Of a DNA stretch of 64,000 bases, positions 15,455-25,091 are shown piece after piece. How positions within the stretch are numbered: position 1 is the stretch's first letter; every line of letters starts with the position of its first letter. The position numbers and the translations under genes were made by a program. The stretch lies in contig NZ_JAAVUP010000004.1 in NCBI RefSeq assembly GCF_012163135.1, forward strand, positions 248,001 to 312,000, given 5' to 3'. The notes below the pieces were generated by a model that was not told the origin of the DNA, searched no databases, and was given only the letters and a program-made list of their open reading frames with translations. Origin of the DNA: Neoroseomonas oryzicola. GTDB lineage: Bacteria; Pseudomonadota; Alphaproteobacteria; Acetobacterales; Acetobacteraceae.

Positions 15455-17833
15455 ATGGACGGTTTCACCCCCGCCCCGTCATCCGGGCCGCCCGGCGCAT
15501 CCTTCGGGGAGGCCCCGTTGCCGGCCCGCGCCTTCGACCCCGGCATGGGCCTGGCCGTCGCCAGGCGCACGATTCTGCGCGCCGAGGATGGCGAGGATTT
15601 CGGCCGCGTCGCCGACCGGGTCGCGGCGGGGAACATCACGCTGCTCGGCGCTGCGCCGGCGGCTGCCGCCCGCATCGAGCAGGCGCGGCTGCGCAACGCC
15701 ATCGCGACCGGGGCGCTGATCACCTCGGGGCGCCACCTGCAGCATGGCGATGCCGGCCAGGCGCGGCGGAACATGGAGGTCTTCACCAACTGCGCCACCG
15801 CCGGCGCGACCTTCACCAAGTTCTACCTGCTGCTGAACGGCGCAGGCGTCGGGCGCGCCTATGACGACGATCTGTGTCCCGTCGACTGGGCCGAGGCGCC
15901 GGACCTGCTGCTCTACTTGGCGCCCTCGCATCCCGACTGGCCCAAGGACCGCGCGGCGCTGCACCGCTTCGGCGTCGAGTTCGGCCTGCTGCGATGGGGC
16001 ATGGGCCCCGACGCCTTCGGCGACATCGAGGAAGCCGACGTCCGCGCCTTCCTGGCGCGGGAGATGGTGCACGACCTGGCGCGCGTGCCCGCGGACGCAA
16101 TTCGCCACCGCATCGCCGACACGCGCGAGGGCTGGGCCAAGGCGGTCGAGATCCTGGAGGGCATGGCCTTCCGGCGGGAGCGCGGCCGGACCCTGCTGCT
16201 GGATCTCTCCGGCGTCCGCCCGCTCGGGGCGCCGATCAAGGGCATGCAGGGACGGCCGGCCTCGGGGCCGCTGTCGTTGCTGCGGGCCTTCATCAACCTG
16301 CGGCGGGAGGTGATCGAGGCCTCGCGCGACCGCGACCCGGATGGCGAGGCGATGCGCCCCTGGGAACAGGCGCTGCGCGCGGACCACATCCTGTCCACCG
16401 AGGTGCAGGTCGGCGGCGCGCGCCGTGCCGCGCGCATGGCGACCAAGTCCTGGCGCGATCCCGGCGCGCTGCGCTTCGTGCGGCTGAAGGCGGAAGGAGG
16501 CCTCTGGACCGCGAACCATTCGCTGATGGTCGATGCGGAGTTCTGGGACCGCCTCGGGCGCAACGACGAGGAACCGCTGACGCGCCATGCCCGCGCGCTG
16601 TTCGCCGCGGCCACCGCCTGCGCCTATGTCAACGGCGAGCCGGGCTTCATCAACGGCGACCGGCTGGAGGATGCCCGCACCGGCTTCGCGCGGCAAAAGC
16701 CTGCGACGGCCGAGGCCGGCTCCTCCCGTTACCGCGTCGAGGAGGGCGCTGGCCTGCTGGCGGAGGTCGCGCGCCGCGCGGCATCGACGCATTTCCCGGT
16801 CACGACCAATCCCTGTGGCGAGGTCGTGCTCCATGTCACCGGCGGGTATTGCGTGATCTCGGACTTCGCGCCGCTGCTCGCCTGCCCGGTGCCGCTGGAC
16901 AGCCTGACGCCCGGCGCCGTGGAAGAACAGGTTGCGCGCGACTGGGATGCGCGCGTCGAGGATGCGGTGCGCCTCGGCGTGCGGTTCCTCATCCGGGTGA
17001 ACCGGATGGATGCGCTCTATGGCGCCGAGGTCGCGCGCACCAACCGCATCGGCATCGGCCCGACGGGGCTGCACGAATGGGCCTGGGCGCGCTTCGGCCT
17101 CGCCTTCCCCGACCTTGTCGAGGAGGCGCGGTCCAAGCCCTTCTGGGACGCGCTGGCGCGGCTGTCCGCGGCGGCGAAGGAGGAAGCGACCTCCTATGCC
17201 GCGAGCCTCGGCATGGCACCGCCGGCGACGGTCACGACCATCAAGCCGGCGGGGACCACCAGCAAGCTGTTCGGCCTCACCGAGGGCGCGCACCTGCCCG
17301 CGCGGCGGCAATACCTGCGCTGGGTGCAGTTCCGCGGCGGGCCGGAGGGCGATCCGCTGATCGCCGACTACGCCGCGCGCGGCTATCCGACGCGCGACCT
17401 CGAGACCTTCCCTGGGGTCACCATCGTCGGCTTCCCGACCTTGCCGCTGATCCAGCGCCTCGGCATCGGGGATCGGCTGGTGACGGCGCCCGAGGCGAGC
17501 CCCGAGGAGCAGTACCACTGGCTGATGCTGCTCGAGCGCCACTGGATCGGCGCCGAGCGCGGCAACCAGGTCTCCTACACGCTGAAGATCGCGACGGATC
17601 GCGTCGGGCTCGAGGATTTCCGCGCCCTGCTGCGCGACCACCAGCCGCATCTGCGCTGCTGCGCCGTGCTGCCGAGCCGGCCCGACCGCGACCTCGGCTA
17701 CGAGTACCTGCCCGAGGAGGAGGTGGACGAGGCGCGATTCCGGGCCATCGTCGCCGGCATCCGCGACCCGGGCTTCGCCGAGGCGGTGGACCTCGCGCGG
17801 CTGCAATGCGAGGCGGGGGTCTGCCCGATCTGA
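15455..17833 (+). CDS. Adenosylcobalamin-dependent (class II) ribonucleotide reductase
   Basis: A 792-residue monomeric class II reductase, making deoxyribonucleotides with coenzyme B12 and without oxygen. Key residues are present: Cys113 (TNCATAG) and Cys466 (GGYC) as the redox pair, the thiyl-radical Cys454 and Glu456 in NPCGE, the phosphate-binding loop TIKPAGTTSKLFG, and a C-terminal shuttle pair Cys785/Cys790 (QCEAGVCPI) with the same spacing as in the Lactobacillus leichmannii enzyme. The start at 15455 lies behind GGCGGAGG. It converges on the NDK-domain gene with four bases between stops. No cobalamin riboswitch fits in the 134-base upstream gap. Confidence 0.93.
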   Translation: MDGFTPAPSSGPPGASFGEAPLPARAFDPGMGLAVARRTILRAEDGEDFGRVADRVAAGNITLLGAAPAAAARIEQARLRNAIATGALITSGRHLQHGDAGQARRNMEVFTNCATAGATFTKFYLLLNGAGVGRAYDDDLCPVDWAEAPDLLLYLAPSHPDWPKDRAALHRFGVEFGLLRWGMGPDAFGDIEEADVRAFLAREMVHDLARVPADAIRHRIADTREGWAKAVEILEGMAFRRERGRTLLLDLSGVRPLGAPIKGMQGRPASGPLSLLRAFINLRREVIEASRDRDPDGEAMRPWEQALRADHILSTEVQVGGARRAARMATKSWRDPGALRFVRLKAEGGLWTANHSLMVDAEFWDRLGRNDEEPLTRHARALFAAATACAYVNGEPGFINGDRLEDARTGFARQKPATAEAGSSRYRVEEGAGLLAEVARRAASTHFPVTTNPCGEVVLHVTGGYCVISDFAPLLACPVPLDSLTPGAVEEQVARDWDARVEDAVRLGVRFLIRVNRMDALYGAEVARTNRIGIGPTGLHEWAWARFGLAFPDLVEEARSKPFWDALARLSAAAKEEATSYAASLGMAPPATVTTIKPAGTTSKLFGLTEGAHLPARRQYLRWVQFRGGPEGDPLIADYAARGYPTRDLETFPGVTIVGFPTLPLIQRLGIGDRLVTAPEASPEEQYHWLMLLERHWIGAERGNQVSYTLKIATDRVGLEDFRALLRDHQPHLRCCAVLPSRPDRDLGYEYLPEEEVDEARFRAIVAGIRDPGFAEAVDLARLQCEAGVCPI

Positions 17834-17837
17834 TCGG

Positions 17838-18623
17838 TCAGCGTGCGATGACGTCGACGGTCATGCGGTGCTGCGCGAGGGCGTCGCGGATCGCTTCCAT
17901 CGCCCCGCGGCCGCCGGTGGCGATGACGGCGCGGCCAGTGACCTCCGCCTGAATGTAGAGCCGCACGCAGGTCTCGAAGTCGCATCCGGGCAGGGTGTCG
18001 AACAACAGCGACAGGCCGAGGTCGATGCTGTTCGGGTCGCCTGGCAGTAGTTCCGCGCGCCAGGGCGCCCCAGCGCCGTCGGGCAAGGTGTCGAAGACGC
18101 GGGTCCAGCCGCCCGCGACGCGGTCCGCCCCGATGGCGGCGGCGATGCGATCGATCTCGGCATCGGGAATGGCGAGCGCCGCGCCGCTGCGTCCGCGCTT
18201 GGTCCAGTCCGGCCAGGTGTGGTCGGGCAGGGCGGTCGCTCCGCCGAACAGCCAGGCGCGGTTCGCCGCGCGTTCCTGCGCATCCGCCGGCGCGTGGATG
18301 GCGTTCTCGATGGCGCAGATCTCGAAGGCGCTGCGGATCTCGGACTTCACCGCGGCGCAGCGGGTGGGCGCATCCGCGCCGCCGAGCAGCAGCGCCTCGG
18401 ACGGGCCGCTGGTCACGTAGTGGCGATAGAGCGCCGACATGACCGGATGCGCGCCGCCGCCGAACATCGGCCAGATCGCGACGACATCCTCCGGCGACAG
18501 GTGCAGCACGCGCCGCGAAACCACCGAGAGGCCGTGCCGCGCCAGCGCCGCCTCCAGTGCCGCGCGCACCGCGCCCGAGGCGGCGCCGTCCGGCTTCAGC
18601 CGCAGCACGCCCTCCTCGGCCAT
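17838..18623 (-). CDS. Nucleoside diphosphate kinase-domain protein with C-terminal extension
   Basis: A 261-residue protein. Residues 1-120 follow the nucleoside diphosphate kinase fold: Lys10 in RLKPDG, the SGPSEALLLGG segment near 72-82, and His110 in ENAIHAPAD, matching the N-x-x-H phosphohistidine motif although the usual Gly-Ser-Asp after it is Ala-Pro-Ala-Asp. Residues 130-261 are an extra domain that I do not recognise, with WPDWTKRG and an ending rich in beta/alpha alternation. Standard enzymes have about 140 residues. Activity is plausible but unproven. Its start lies one base beyond the stop of the sterol desaturase-family gene upstream on the same strand; tail-to-tail with the class II reductase, whose products are NDK substrates. 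Confidence 0.7.
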   Translation of the reverse strand: MAEEGVLRLKPDGAASGAVRAALEAALARHGLSVVSRRVLHLSPEDVVAIWPMFGGGAHPVMSALYRHYVTSGPSEALLLGGADAPTRCAAVKSEIRSAFEICAIENAIHAPADAQERAANRAWLFGGATALPDHTWPDWTKRGRSGAALAIPDAEIDRIAAAIGADRVAGGWTRVFDTLPDGAGAPWRAELLPGDPNSIDLGLSLLFDTLPGCDFETCVRLYIQAEVTGRAVIATGGRGAMEAIRDALAQHRMTVDVIAR

Positions 18624-18624
18624 G

Positions 18625-19410
18625 TCAGTCCTTCAGCGGCTGCAGCAGCAACCGGTCGAGGCGCTGCTCGGGATCGGCGCGGAAGCCCTGGACGCCGATC
18701 ACCATGCCGAGCTGCCCCTTCGCCGGCGCGGCGACATAGGTGCCGAAGATCCGGTCCCAGCAGGACAGGCAGAAGCCGAAATCGCTGTCCATCTCGGCGC
18801 GGATCTCGGAATGGTGGACGCGGTGCATGTCGGGCGTGACCAGCACCCGGCGCAGCGGCCGGTCCAGCCAGGCGGGCAGAGCGAGGTTCGCGTGGTTGAA
18901 CAGCGAGGTTGCGTTCAGCAGCACCTCGAACACCAGCACCGCCTCGGCCGGCGCGCCGAGGGCGACCACCGCCGCCCCCTTGATGGCGAGGGAGAGCAGG
19001 ATCTCGACCGGGTGGAAGCGCAGGCCGGAGGAGGCATCGAGCTCCGGATCCGCGTGATGCACGCGATGAAGCCGCCACAGCGCCGGGACCGCATGGAAGA
19101 CGCGGTGCTGGAAATAGATCAGCAAGTCGAGCAGCACGACCGAGGCCGGCCCCGCCACCCAGCCGGGCACGCCGAACCAGCGGAACAGCCCGATCCCCTG
19201 CGACCCCGCCCAGAGCGCGACGCCGACCGCCCCGGCGGGCGCCACCAGCCGCAGCAGCACGGAGGCGACCGCCACCAGCCCGAGGTTCGACGGCCAGCGC
19301 CGCCAGGCAAGCCGCTGCGGCCGGCGCGGGAAGGCGTGCTCGAGCAGCGCCATCGCCGTCAGCACGCCGAGGAAGGCGCCAAGCCGGATGAGAGGTTCCT
19401 GCGCAAGCAT
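18625..19410 (-). CDS. Sterol desaturase family (fatty acid hydroxylase) membrane protein
   Basis: A 261-residue integral membrane di-iron oxygenase of the fatty acid hydroxylase superfamily. The histidine boxes are visible in order: YFQHRVFHAVPALWRLHRVHH (given as QHRVFH and HRVHH), FHPVEI, FNHANL and MHRVHHSE. Hydrophobic segments at about 10-30, 45-75 and 125-150 surround them. Such enzymes hydroxylate or desaturate lipids or hopanoid-type substrates; the actual substrate is unknown. The start at 19410 begins the family-like sequence; the open frame upstream is Arg/Pro-rich. Divergent from HupE; the NDK-domain gene follows directly, probably in one transcript. Confidence 0.85.
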   Translation of the reverse strand: MLAQEPLIRLGAFLGVLTAMALLEHAFPRRPQRLAWRRWPSNLGLVAVASVLLRLVAPAGAVGVALWAGSQGIGLFRWFGVPGWVAGPASVVLLDLLIYFQHRVFHAVPALWRLHRVHHADPELDASSGLRFHPVEILLSLAIKGAAVVALGAPAEAVLVFEVLLNATSLFNHANLALPAWLDRPLRRVLVTPDMHRVHHSEIRAEMDSDFGFCLSCWDRIFGTYVAAPAKGQLGMVIGVQGFRADPEQRLDRLLLQPLKD

Positions 19411-19492
19411 CGGCCGCAGATGTAGCGCGATCGGCCACCCCTTGCAGGGGCCGCCCGCAGGGGCGAGCATCGCCGGCAGAAGGAGACCCCCC

Positions 19493-20092
19493 ATGAAGCG
19501 CCTCGTTGCCCTGCTCGCGCTCGCGCCCCTGCCGGCTTTCGCGCACCACCCGATGGGCGGGACGACGCCTGCGACGCTGTGGGAGGGCTTCGCCTCCGGC
19601 ATCGGGCATCCGGTGATCGGGCTCGACCATCTCGCCTTCCTGCTGGCGGCCGGCGTGTTGGCCGCCACGCTGCCGACCCGTCGCGGCGTGCTGGCGATCC
19701 TCGCCTTCGTCGGGGGCGGCTTCGCGGGCAGCCTCGCGCATGTCGCGGGCATCGGCTTCGGGCCGGTGGAGGCGCTGGTAGCACTGACGGTGGTGTTGGC
19801 GGGCCTCGCGCTGCTGCGCGGCGTGACGGGCGCGCTGCTGCCGGCAGCCTTCGCCGTCGCCGGCCTGGTGCACGGCCATGCCTTCGCCGAGGCGATCATC
19901 GGCGCCGAGGCGACGCCCCTCGTGGCCTATCTCGCCGCGCTGGCGCTGATGCAGGCGGGCATCGGCATCGTGGCGATGCTGGTCGCGCGGCGGATCGCTG
20001 CAGCGGGCCACGAAGCGCGGATGCGGACCGCGGCGGGGCTCGCCGGGATCGCGATCGGCGCGGTGTTCCTCGGCGTCTCGCTGGTCGGCTGA
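19493..20092 (+). CDS. HupE/UreJ family membrane protein
   Basis: A 199-residue protein with a signal peptide (residues 1-17, ending AFA), then the family motif HPVIGLDHLAFLLAAG (about 37-52), five to six hydrophobic segments and HGHAFAEAIIGAEA in the middle. HupE/UreJ proteins take up nickel or cobalt for hydrogenase, urease or cobalamin. No hydrogenase or urease gene is in view; the nearby B12-dependent reductase makes cobalt conceivable (weak inference). The start at 19493 lies behind AAGGAGA. Its stop is three bases from the reverse-strand stop of the MFS gene, leaving no room for a separate terminator. Confidence 0.87.
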   Translation: MKRLVALLALAPLPAFAHHPMGGTTPATLWEGFASGIGHPVIGLDHLAFLLAAGVLAATLPTRRGVLAILAFVGGGFAGSLAHVAGIGFGPVEALVALTVVLAGLALLRGVTGALLPAAFAVAGLVHGHAFAEAIIGAEATPLVAYLAALALMQAGIGIVAMLVARRIAAAGHEARMRTAAGLAGIAIGAVFLGVSLVG

Positions 20093-20095
20093 GGG

Positions 20096-21301
20096 TCAGC
20101 CCGCCCGCCCGAGGCGCCGCACCGCGGCATAGCCCGCCAGAGTGATCAGGGAGACGTGGCCGAAGGCGAGTCCCCAGGCCATCGGCCCGTCCCCGCCCGC
20201 GAGGTCGAGCACCACCCCGCAGAGCAGCGGCCCGACGAAGCCGCCCGCATAGCCCGCCATGGAATGCAGCCCCATGGTCGCGCCGCGCAGCGCGGGTTCC
20301 GCTGCCTGCACCGTGCCCGCCGTCAGCGCCGAGCTGTCGAGGTAGATCGTCGCGTTCCACAGCAGGACGCAGGCGAGGGCGAGCAGCGGCACCCCGCCGG
20401 CCGTGAAGCCGGTCACCACCGAGAGCGCCGCCCCGCCCAGCATCGCCATGCCGACGATGCGCGCCCGGCCGAAGCGGACCGAGGCCTCGTTGCCGAAGAT
20501 GGAAATGACGTTGCCGACCAGGCCGGCGGCGGTGAACAGCACCGTCGGCGCCGGCAGCCAGGCGGGCGCGGCCTGGATGGCGAAGGAGGCCGCGAGGAAG
20601 GTCACCGCCCAGGCCCGCAGCACCGCGAGTTCCAGCGTATGGACCGTGTAGCCCGCGATCCAGGCGAGCGCGCGGCGGTTGCGCAACACCGGCCGGAAGT
20701 CGAGCAGCGCCCCGCCGCCCGCGCGTCGTGGCGGAGGCGTATCGGGCAGGATCGCCAGCGCGATGACGAAGGCGCCGGTGGCGCAAAGCCCGCCGAACAG
20801 GAAGGCCGCCTCCGGCCCCGCCAGCCCATCGAGGATGCCGGCGAGCAGGAAGGAGAAGGACCCCGCGAAGCCGACCCCGGCCGCATGCCAGGATACGGCG
20901 CGCGTCTGCGCCGTTCCGGTCAGCGGATCGGCGATCGCCTTGAGCCCCGGCATGTAGGCCCCGGCCCAGCCGATGCCTGCCAGCGCCCGGAAGGCGAGCC
21001 CGCTCCAGAACCCGTCCGCGAGCAGCGCGAAGCCGAGATGCGCCAGCGCCGTCGCGCCCGTACCGACCAGGTAGATCCGCCGCGACGGCACGCGGTCGGT
21101 CAGCGCCAGCAGCACCGGCACGGCCGGGACATAGGCCGCGAAGAAAACGCCGATCAGCCAGCCCGCCTCGGTGCCCGACAGCGACCAGCGTTCCATGTAG
21201 GTCGGCAACAGCGCGGGCAGGGTGAAGGCGCCGATCTGCGTCAGCACCTGCGCGGCCACCATGGCGGCGACGAAGCGGGAGGTGCCGGGACTGAGCGCCA
21301 T
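20096..21301 (-). CDS. MFS transporter
   Basis: A 401-residue protein of the major facilitator superfamily with about twelve hydrophobic segments. Between segments 2 and 3 is the family A motif region LALTDRVPSRRIYLVG, and in the second half LFTAAGLVGNVIS and RFGRARIVGMAM. Overall features resemble the sugar/cyanate-type permeases common in proteobacteria; the substrate cannot be read. The start at 21301 is the first Met next to a membrane segment; an earlier in-frame ATG at 21382 would add a Gly/Pro-rich leader. Its stop is three bases from HupE's. Confidence 0.82.
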   Translation of the reverse strand: MALSPGTSRFVAAMVAAQVLTQIGAFTLPALLPTYMERWSLSGTEAGWLIGVFFAAYVPAVPVLLALTDRVPSRRIYLVGTGATALAHLGFALLADGFWSGLAFRALAGIGWAGAYMPGLKAIADPLTGTAQTRAVSWHAAGVGFAGSFSFLLAGILDGLAGPEAAFLFGGLCATGAFVIALAILPDTPPPRRAGGGALLDFRPVLRNRRALAWIAGYTVHTLELAVLRAWAVTFLAASFAIQAAPAWLPAPTVLFTAAGLVGNVISIFGNEASVRFGRARIVGMAMLGGAALSVVTGFTAGGVPLLALACVLLWNATIYLDSSALTAGTVQAAEPALRGATMGLHSMAGYAGGFVGPLLCGVVLDLAGGDGPMAWGLAFGHVSLITLAGYAAVRRLGRAG

Positions 21302-21396
21302 GACGCAACCGTAGGGCCAGCCCGCCGGTCCCGGAAGCGGGGTTGATCGGGGCGGCCCGCCGCCCGACACTCCGCGCCCCAATCCAGGAGGAACGC

Positions 21397-21855
21397 ATGC
21401 GCGTGGTGGAGACGCCGGAGGCGCTGAAGGCGCTGATCGGCCAGGAACTTGGCGTCGGCGAGTGGCTCGAGGTGACGCAGGAGATGATCGACCGCTTCGC
21501 CGAGGTCACCGGCGACCACCAGTGGATCCATGTCGACGTCGAACGCGCGAAGAAGGAGATGCCGGGCGGCAAGACCATCGCGCACGGCTACCTGCTGCTC
21601 TCGCTGCTGCCCAAGCTCGGCGGCGGCGTCTACAAGGTGTCCTGGCCGTCGCGCACGCTGAACTACGGGTCGGACAAGGTGCGCATCATCAACCCGGTGC
21701 AGGCCGGCGACCGTGTGCGGCTGCGCCAGGCCCTGGTGGGCGTCGATGACGGCGCGAACGGCACGCACCGCATCGTGGTGCGCCAGACCATGGAGATCGA
21801 GGGCAAGGACAAGCCCGCCCTGATCGCCGACACCATCCGCATGACCTTCCCCTGA
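21397..21855 (+). CDS. MaoC family dehydratase
   Basis: A 152-residue hot-dog-fold (R)-specific enoyl-CoA hydratase-like protein. The catalytic Asp/His dyad and hydratase motif are in [14 protein letters not shown] (about 34-47), followed by the conserved [13 protein letters not shown]. Small single-domain MaoC proteins act on short- to medium-chain enoyl-CoA. The start at 21397 has AGGAGG six bases upstream. It heads a run with the UPF0173 hydrolase (19 bases on) and an enoyl-CoA hydratase, suggesting a shared acyl-CoA function. Confidence 0.9.
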   Translation: MRVVETPEALKALIGQELGVGEWLEVTQEMIDRFAEVTGDHQWIHVDVERAKKEMPGGKTIAHGYLLLSLLPKLGGGVYKVSWPSRTLNYGSDKVRIINPVQAGDRVRLRQALVGVDDGANGTHRIVVRQTMEIEGKDKPALIADTIRMTFP

Positions 21856-21874
21856 GCGAAGGAGACCAACGACG

Positions 21875-22585
21875 ATGAAGATCACCTGGTTCGGCCATTC
21901 CGCCTTCCGGCTGGAATTCGGCTCCTCGGTCGTGATGATCGACCCCTTCCTGACCGGCAACCCGGCCTTCGGCGGCGATGCCGAGAAGGCCAGCGCCGGC
22001 GCGACGCATGTGCTGCTGACGCATGGGCATGGCGACCACATCGGCGACACGGTGGCGATCTGCAAGCGCACCGGCGCGAAGCTCGTCACCAACTACGACC
22101 TCGCGATGTATCTCGCGCGGCAGGGTGTCGAGAAGCTCGACCCGATGAACACGGGCGGCACCACGGACCAGGGCGAGTTCTCGGTCTCGCTCACCATCGC
22201 ATTCCATTCCTCGTCTGAGATCGACGCGAATGGCGTGTCGCAGTGCCTCGGCCTGCCGAACGGGATCGTCGTGACGCCCAAGGACAAGGCGGAACCCGTC
22301 GTCTACCATATGGGCGACACCGACGTGTTCTCGGACATGGCGCTGATCGATGAGCTGTATCGCCCCGCCGTCGCGATGGTGCCGGTCGGCGACCGCTTCA
22401 CCATGGGCCCGCGCAGCGCGGCGCTGGCGCTGAAGCGCTTCCTGCCGAGCGTGCGCACCGCTATTCCCTGCCATTATGCGACCTTCGGCTTGCTGCTGCC
22501 GGATGCCTCGGGCTTCGTGGCGGCGATGGACGGCGCCAATGCGCGCGTCCTGGTGCCCGAGAAGGGCGTGGCCTTCACGCCGTGA
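21875..22585 (+). CDS. UPF0173-type metal-dependent hydrolase (metallo-beta-lactamase fold)
   Basis: A 236-residue cytoplasmic protein of the metallo-beta-lactamase fold, UPF0173/YtkL group. The metal motif is [10 protein letters not shown] (about 49-58); further ligands are in [17 protein letters not shown] (about 145-154) and IPCHYATF. Opening [13 protein letters not shown] is diagnostic. The reaction is not established for this group. Its last four bases (GTGA) contain the start of the enoyl-CoA hydratase gene, giving translational coupling. Confidence 0.9.
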   Translation: MKITWFGHSAFRLEFGSSVVMIDPFLTGNPAFGGDAEKASAGATHVLLTHGHGDHIGDTVAICKRTGAKLVTNYDLAMYLARQGVEKLDPMNTGGTTDQGEFSVSLTIAFHSSSEIDANGVSQCLGLPNGIVVTPKDKAEPVVYHMGDTDVFSDMALIDELYRPAVAMVPVGDRFTMGPRSAALALKRFLPSVRTAIPCHYATFGLLLPDASGFVAAMDGANARVLVPEKGVAFTP

Positions 22586-23373
22586 GCGCGCTGCCAGGGA
22601 TCGAGGACCTTTCGGTCCTCCGCGTCGAGGTCGCCGAGGGCGTCGCGACGGTCACCATCGACCGCCCGCCGGTCAATGCGCAGAACGGCGTGTTCCGCGA
22701 CGAGATCACGCGCGTCTTCGACGTGCTGCACGAATCCGAGGAGGTCCGCGCCATCGTCCTGACCGGGGCGGGCAAGACCTTCTCGGCCGGGGCGGATCTG
22801 CGCGACCGGCCGGATGCGGCGAAGCGCGGCGCCTTTCCGCGCCACAGCCGCGGCGTGCGCGCCGGCTTCGACTGCGTGATGGAATGCGGCAAGCCGGTGA
22901 TCGCGGCGGTGAACGGGGCGGCAATCGGCGCGGGCTGCGTGCTGGCGCTGGTCTGCGACATCATCCTGGTCGCCGAGGATGCCTTCATGTCCATGACGGA
23001 GGTGGAGGTCGGCCTCGCCGGCGGGGTGCAGCACGTGCTGCGGCATTTCGGCCAGTCGGATGCGCGGATGTTCCTCTACACCGCGCGGCGGCTGTCGGGC
23101 GTCGAGCTGCACCGGATGCGCGTCGCCTCGGGCTGCTATCCGAAGGCGGAGCTGCTGGCGGTGGCGCAGGCCATGGCGAAGGACATCGCGGGCAAGGCGC
23201 CGCTCGCCGTCGCTGCCATGAAGCGGGCCTTCACGCTGTGCGAGTACATGCCGCTGCACGAGGGCTACCGCTTCGAGCAGACGCAGACGGCCGCACTTGC
23301 GAAGACCGAGGACACGAAGGAGGCGCTGGCCGCCTTCGCGGAGAAGCGCAAGCCGGTGTTCCGGGGGCGCTGA
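22582..23373 (+). CDS. Enoyl-CoA hydratase/isomerase family protein
   Basis: A 263-residue crotonase-fold enzyme starting at GTG inside the previous stop (GTGA). Oxyanion-hole segments are [14 protein letters not shown] (about 62-75) and [18 protein letters not shown] (about 112-129). The catalytic glutamate region reads [11 protein letters not shown], where one Glu matches the hydratase position. Crotonases hydrate, isomerise or cleave acyl-CoA thioesters; the exact reaction is unknown. With the MaoC hydratase 1.2 kb upstream, it suggests a small acyl-CoA pathway. Converges on the serine hydrolase gene, nine bases between stops. Confidence 0.88.
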   Translation: MSALPGIEDLSVLRVEVAEGVATVTIDRPPVNAQNGVFRDEITRVFDVLHESEEVRAIVLTGAGKTFSAGADLRDRPDAAKRGAFPRHSRGVRAGFDCVMECGKPVIAAVNGAAIGAGCVLALVCDIILVAEDAFMSMTEVEVGLAGGVQHVLRHFGQSDARMFLYTARRLSGVELHRMRVASGCYPKAELLAVAQAMAKDIAGKAPLAVAAMKRAFTLCEYMPLHEGYRFEQTQTAALAKTEDTKEALAAFAEKRKPVFRGR

Positions 23374-23382
23374 CCTTCCGGT

Positions 23383-24969
23383 TCAGCCGCGGCGCGCGAA
23401 GATCAACCCGCGCGCCCGTGCGCCGTTCGCCTCGATGCTGCCATCGGGGCGGCGGCGCAGTTCGGCCCAGGTGTCGGCGAGCGCACCGGGGATGTGCAGG
23501 CGGAATCGCTCCGGCGCGATGGCCTCGAGCCGCCAGGGGCCGGCGACGGCGTGGGGCCCGCGCACCGTCACCTGGTGCGCCGCATCGATCTCCCATTCGA
23601 CATCGAGCTCGGCGCAGGCGTAGCGACCGGAGAGGTCCCCGGGGAGTTCCGCCGAATCGGGCGCGCGGCGATACAGGCGCCGCCGTTCGGCGTCCTCCTC
23701 GACTTCGAGGCCATCCGCGACCTGGCGCAGCGTGAAACAGAAGACGCCGCGTCGCGCCGTCAGCGCGCCATCGGCGAGCGGCGCCAGCGCGAAGGGCATG
23801 CCGTGGCTGCGGACCTCCGGCACGCCGTCCGGGCGCAGCGCGAGGTCGAAGGAGGCCGTATCGTCCTCCGCGATCCAGCGGCCGGCCATTGCTTCCAGTG
23901 CGTGGCGCGGCGGCAGCGGCGGTTCGGGCGCGAGGCGCGGCGTGCCGGCCAGTGCGGCATCGAGCGCCTGCAGCGCGATCGCCCCGGGATCGGCGCCGCC
24001 GTGGTTGGTGATGACGATGACGGCGATCCGTTCGGCCGGCGCGCGGAGGAAGGCCGTCTTGTAGCCGGGCCAGAGGCCGCCATGGCCGATGGTGGCGACG
24101 CCACGATGCTCCCCGGCCTCGAGCCCGCGGGCATAGAGGTTCAGCGCGCCGTTCGTGAACGGCATGCGATGCTGCAGCGCGGCGACCAGGGCCGGCCCGC
24201 CGACGCGCCCCGTCTCGTAGTTCCGCGCCCAGAGGGCAAGGTCCTCGACGCAGGAGACGAGGCCGCCCTCGCCGCCGAGGGCGAAGCCATGCGCGGCGCG
24301 CGCGTAGCCGCCCGCGGCCGGCAGGTAGCCGGTGGCGAGGCCGGGCACGACCTCGGTCGTGCGCGGCGTCAGCCGCGTGCGCGTCATGCCGAGGGGCGCG
24401 AAGATGCGCTTCTCGAGGAAGGCGCCGAGCGGCACACCGGCGGCGCGCTCGACCGCGAGGCCGAGCAGGAAGAAGGCTGCGTTGCTGTAGAGGAAGCGGC
24501 TGCCCGGCGCGAAGTTCAGCGACCGCTGGCGGCAGATCGCGGCGAGCAGCCCGGCCTCGCTGCACGGCATGGCGAGGTCGAGCCCGCCGAAGCGCAGCAG
24601 TTCCAGCATGTCGCGAATGCCGGAGGTGTTGCGCATCAAGTGGTCGAGCGTGATGCGCGCGCCGAGATCCGGGAATTCGGGGATCAGCGCCGCGACGTCG
24701 TCCTCGGGCGAGAGCGCGCCATCCTCGGCGAGCAGCAGCGCCGCCGCGCAGGTGAACTGCTTGGTCACTGAGGCGATGCGGAAGGTCGTCGTGGCGTTGA
24801 TCGGCACGCCATGCTCGATGTTCGCGAGCCCCGCGCTGCGATGCAGCACGAGCGCGCCGTCGCGCACGACACCGATGGTGCAGCCAGGCGATCCGGGGGT
24901 GCCGAAGGGCGCGAGCAGCGCCTCCACCCGGCGTTCGAGGGCGAGGGCATCGAGGTCGCGCGCTGTCAT
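23383..24969 (-). CDS. Serine hydrolase of the beta-lactamase/class C family
   Basis: A 528-residue protein. The N-terminal 330 residues carry the class C beta-lactamase/DD-peptidase signature: SVTKQFT with the nucleophile in SxxK (about 68-71), the tyrosine motif LYSNAAFF (YxN), and HGG in GHGGLWPGYK near residue 300. Residues 360-528 form a beta-rich C-terminal domain of the kind found in D-aminopeptidase and related proteins. No clear signal peptide, so a cytoplasmic D-amino-acid peptidase or esterase role is more likely than beta-lactam resistance. The start at 24969 was chosen over 25077 because the upstream extension is not family-like. Divergent from the ThDP operon. Confidence 0.85.
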   Translation of the reverse strand: MTARDLDALALERRVEALLAPFGTPGSPGCTIGVVRDGALVLHRSAGLANIEHGVPINATTTFRIASVTKQFTCAAALLLAEDGALSPEDDVAALIPEFPDLGARITLDHLMRNTSGIRDMLELLRFGGLDLAMPCSEAGLLAAICRQRSLNFAPGSRFLYSNAAFFLLGLAVERAAGVPLGAFLEKRIFAPLGMTRTRLTPRTTEVVPGLATGYLPAAGGYARAAHGFALGGEGGLVSCVEDLALWARNYETGRVGGPALVAALQHRMPFTNGALNLYARGLEAGEHRGVATIGHGGLWPGYKTAFLRAPAERIAVIVITNHGGADPGAIALQALDAALAGTPRLAPEPPLPPRHALEAMAGRWIAEDDTASFDLALRPDGVPEVRSHGMPFALAPLADGALTARRGVFCFTLRQVADGLEVEEDAERRRLYRRAPDSAELPGDLSGRYACAELDVEWEIDAAHQVTVRGPHAVAGPWRLEAIAPERFRLHIPGALADTWAELRRRPDGSIEANGARARGLIFARRG

Positions 24970-25091
24970 GTTAAGCAGCCTGCCCTTCGCAAAGGCATGA
25001 CACAAGCAGGGGGTTGCCGTCCCAGTCATGCGGTGTCTAGGCTGCCATAGCAGCCGGGCCCTTAGAGCGCCGGCCATGAGGAAGCGACGGA

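Noticed and set aside
19411-19492. Metal or B12 riboswitch upstream of HupE/UreJ
   Set aside because: Only 82 bases between divergent genes with a few GC repeats; no riboswitch core recognised.
23383-24969. Beta-lactamase conferring antibiotic resistance
   Set aside because: No signal peptide and a long C-terminal domain as in D-aminopeptidase-like proteins; resistance not supported.
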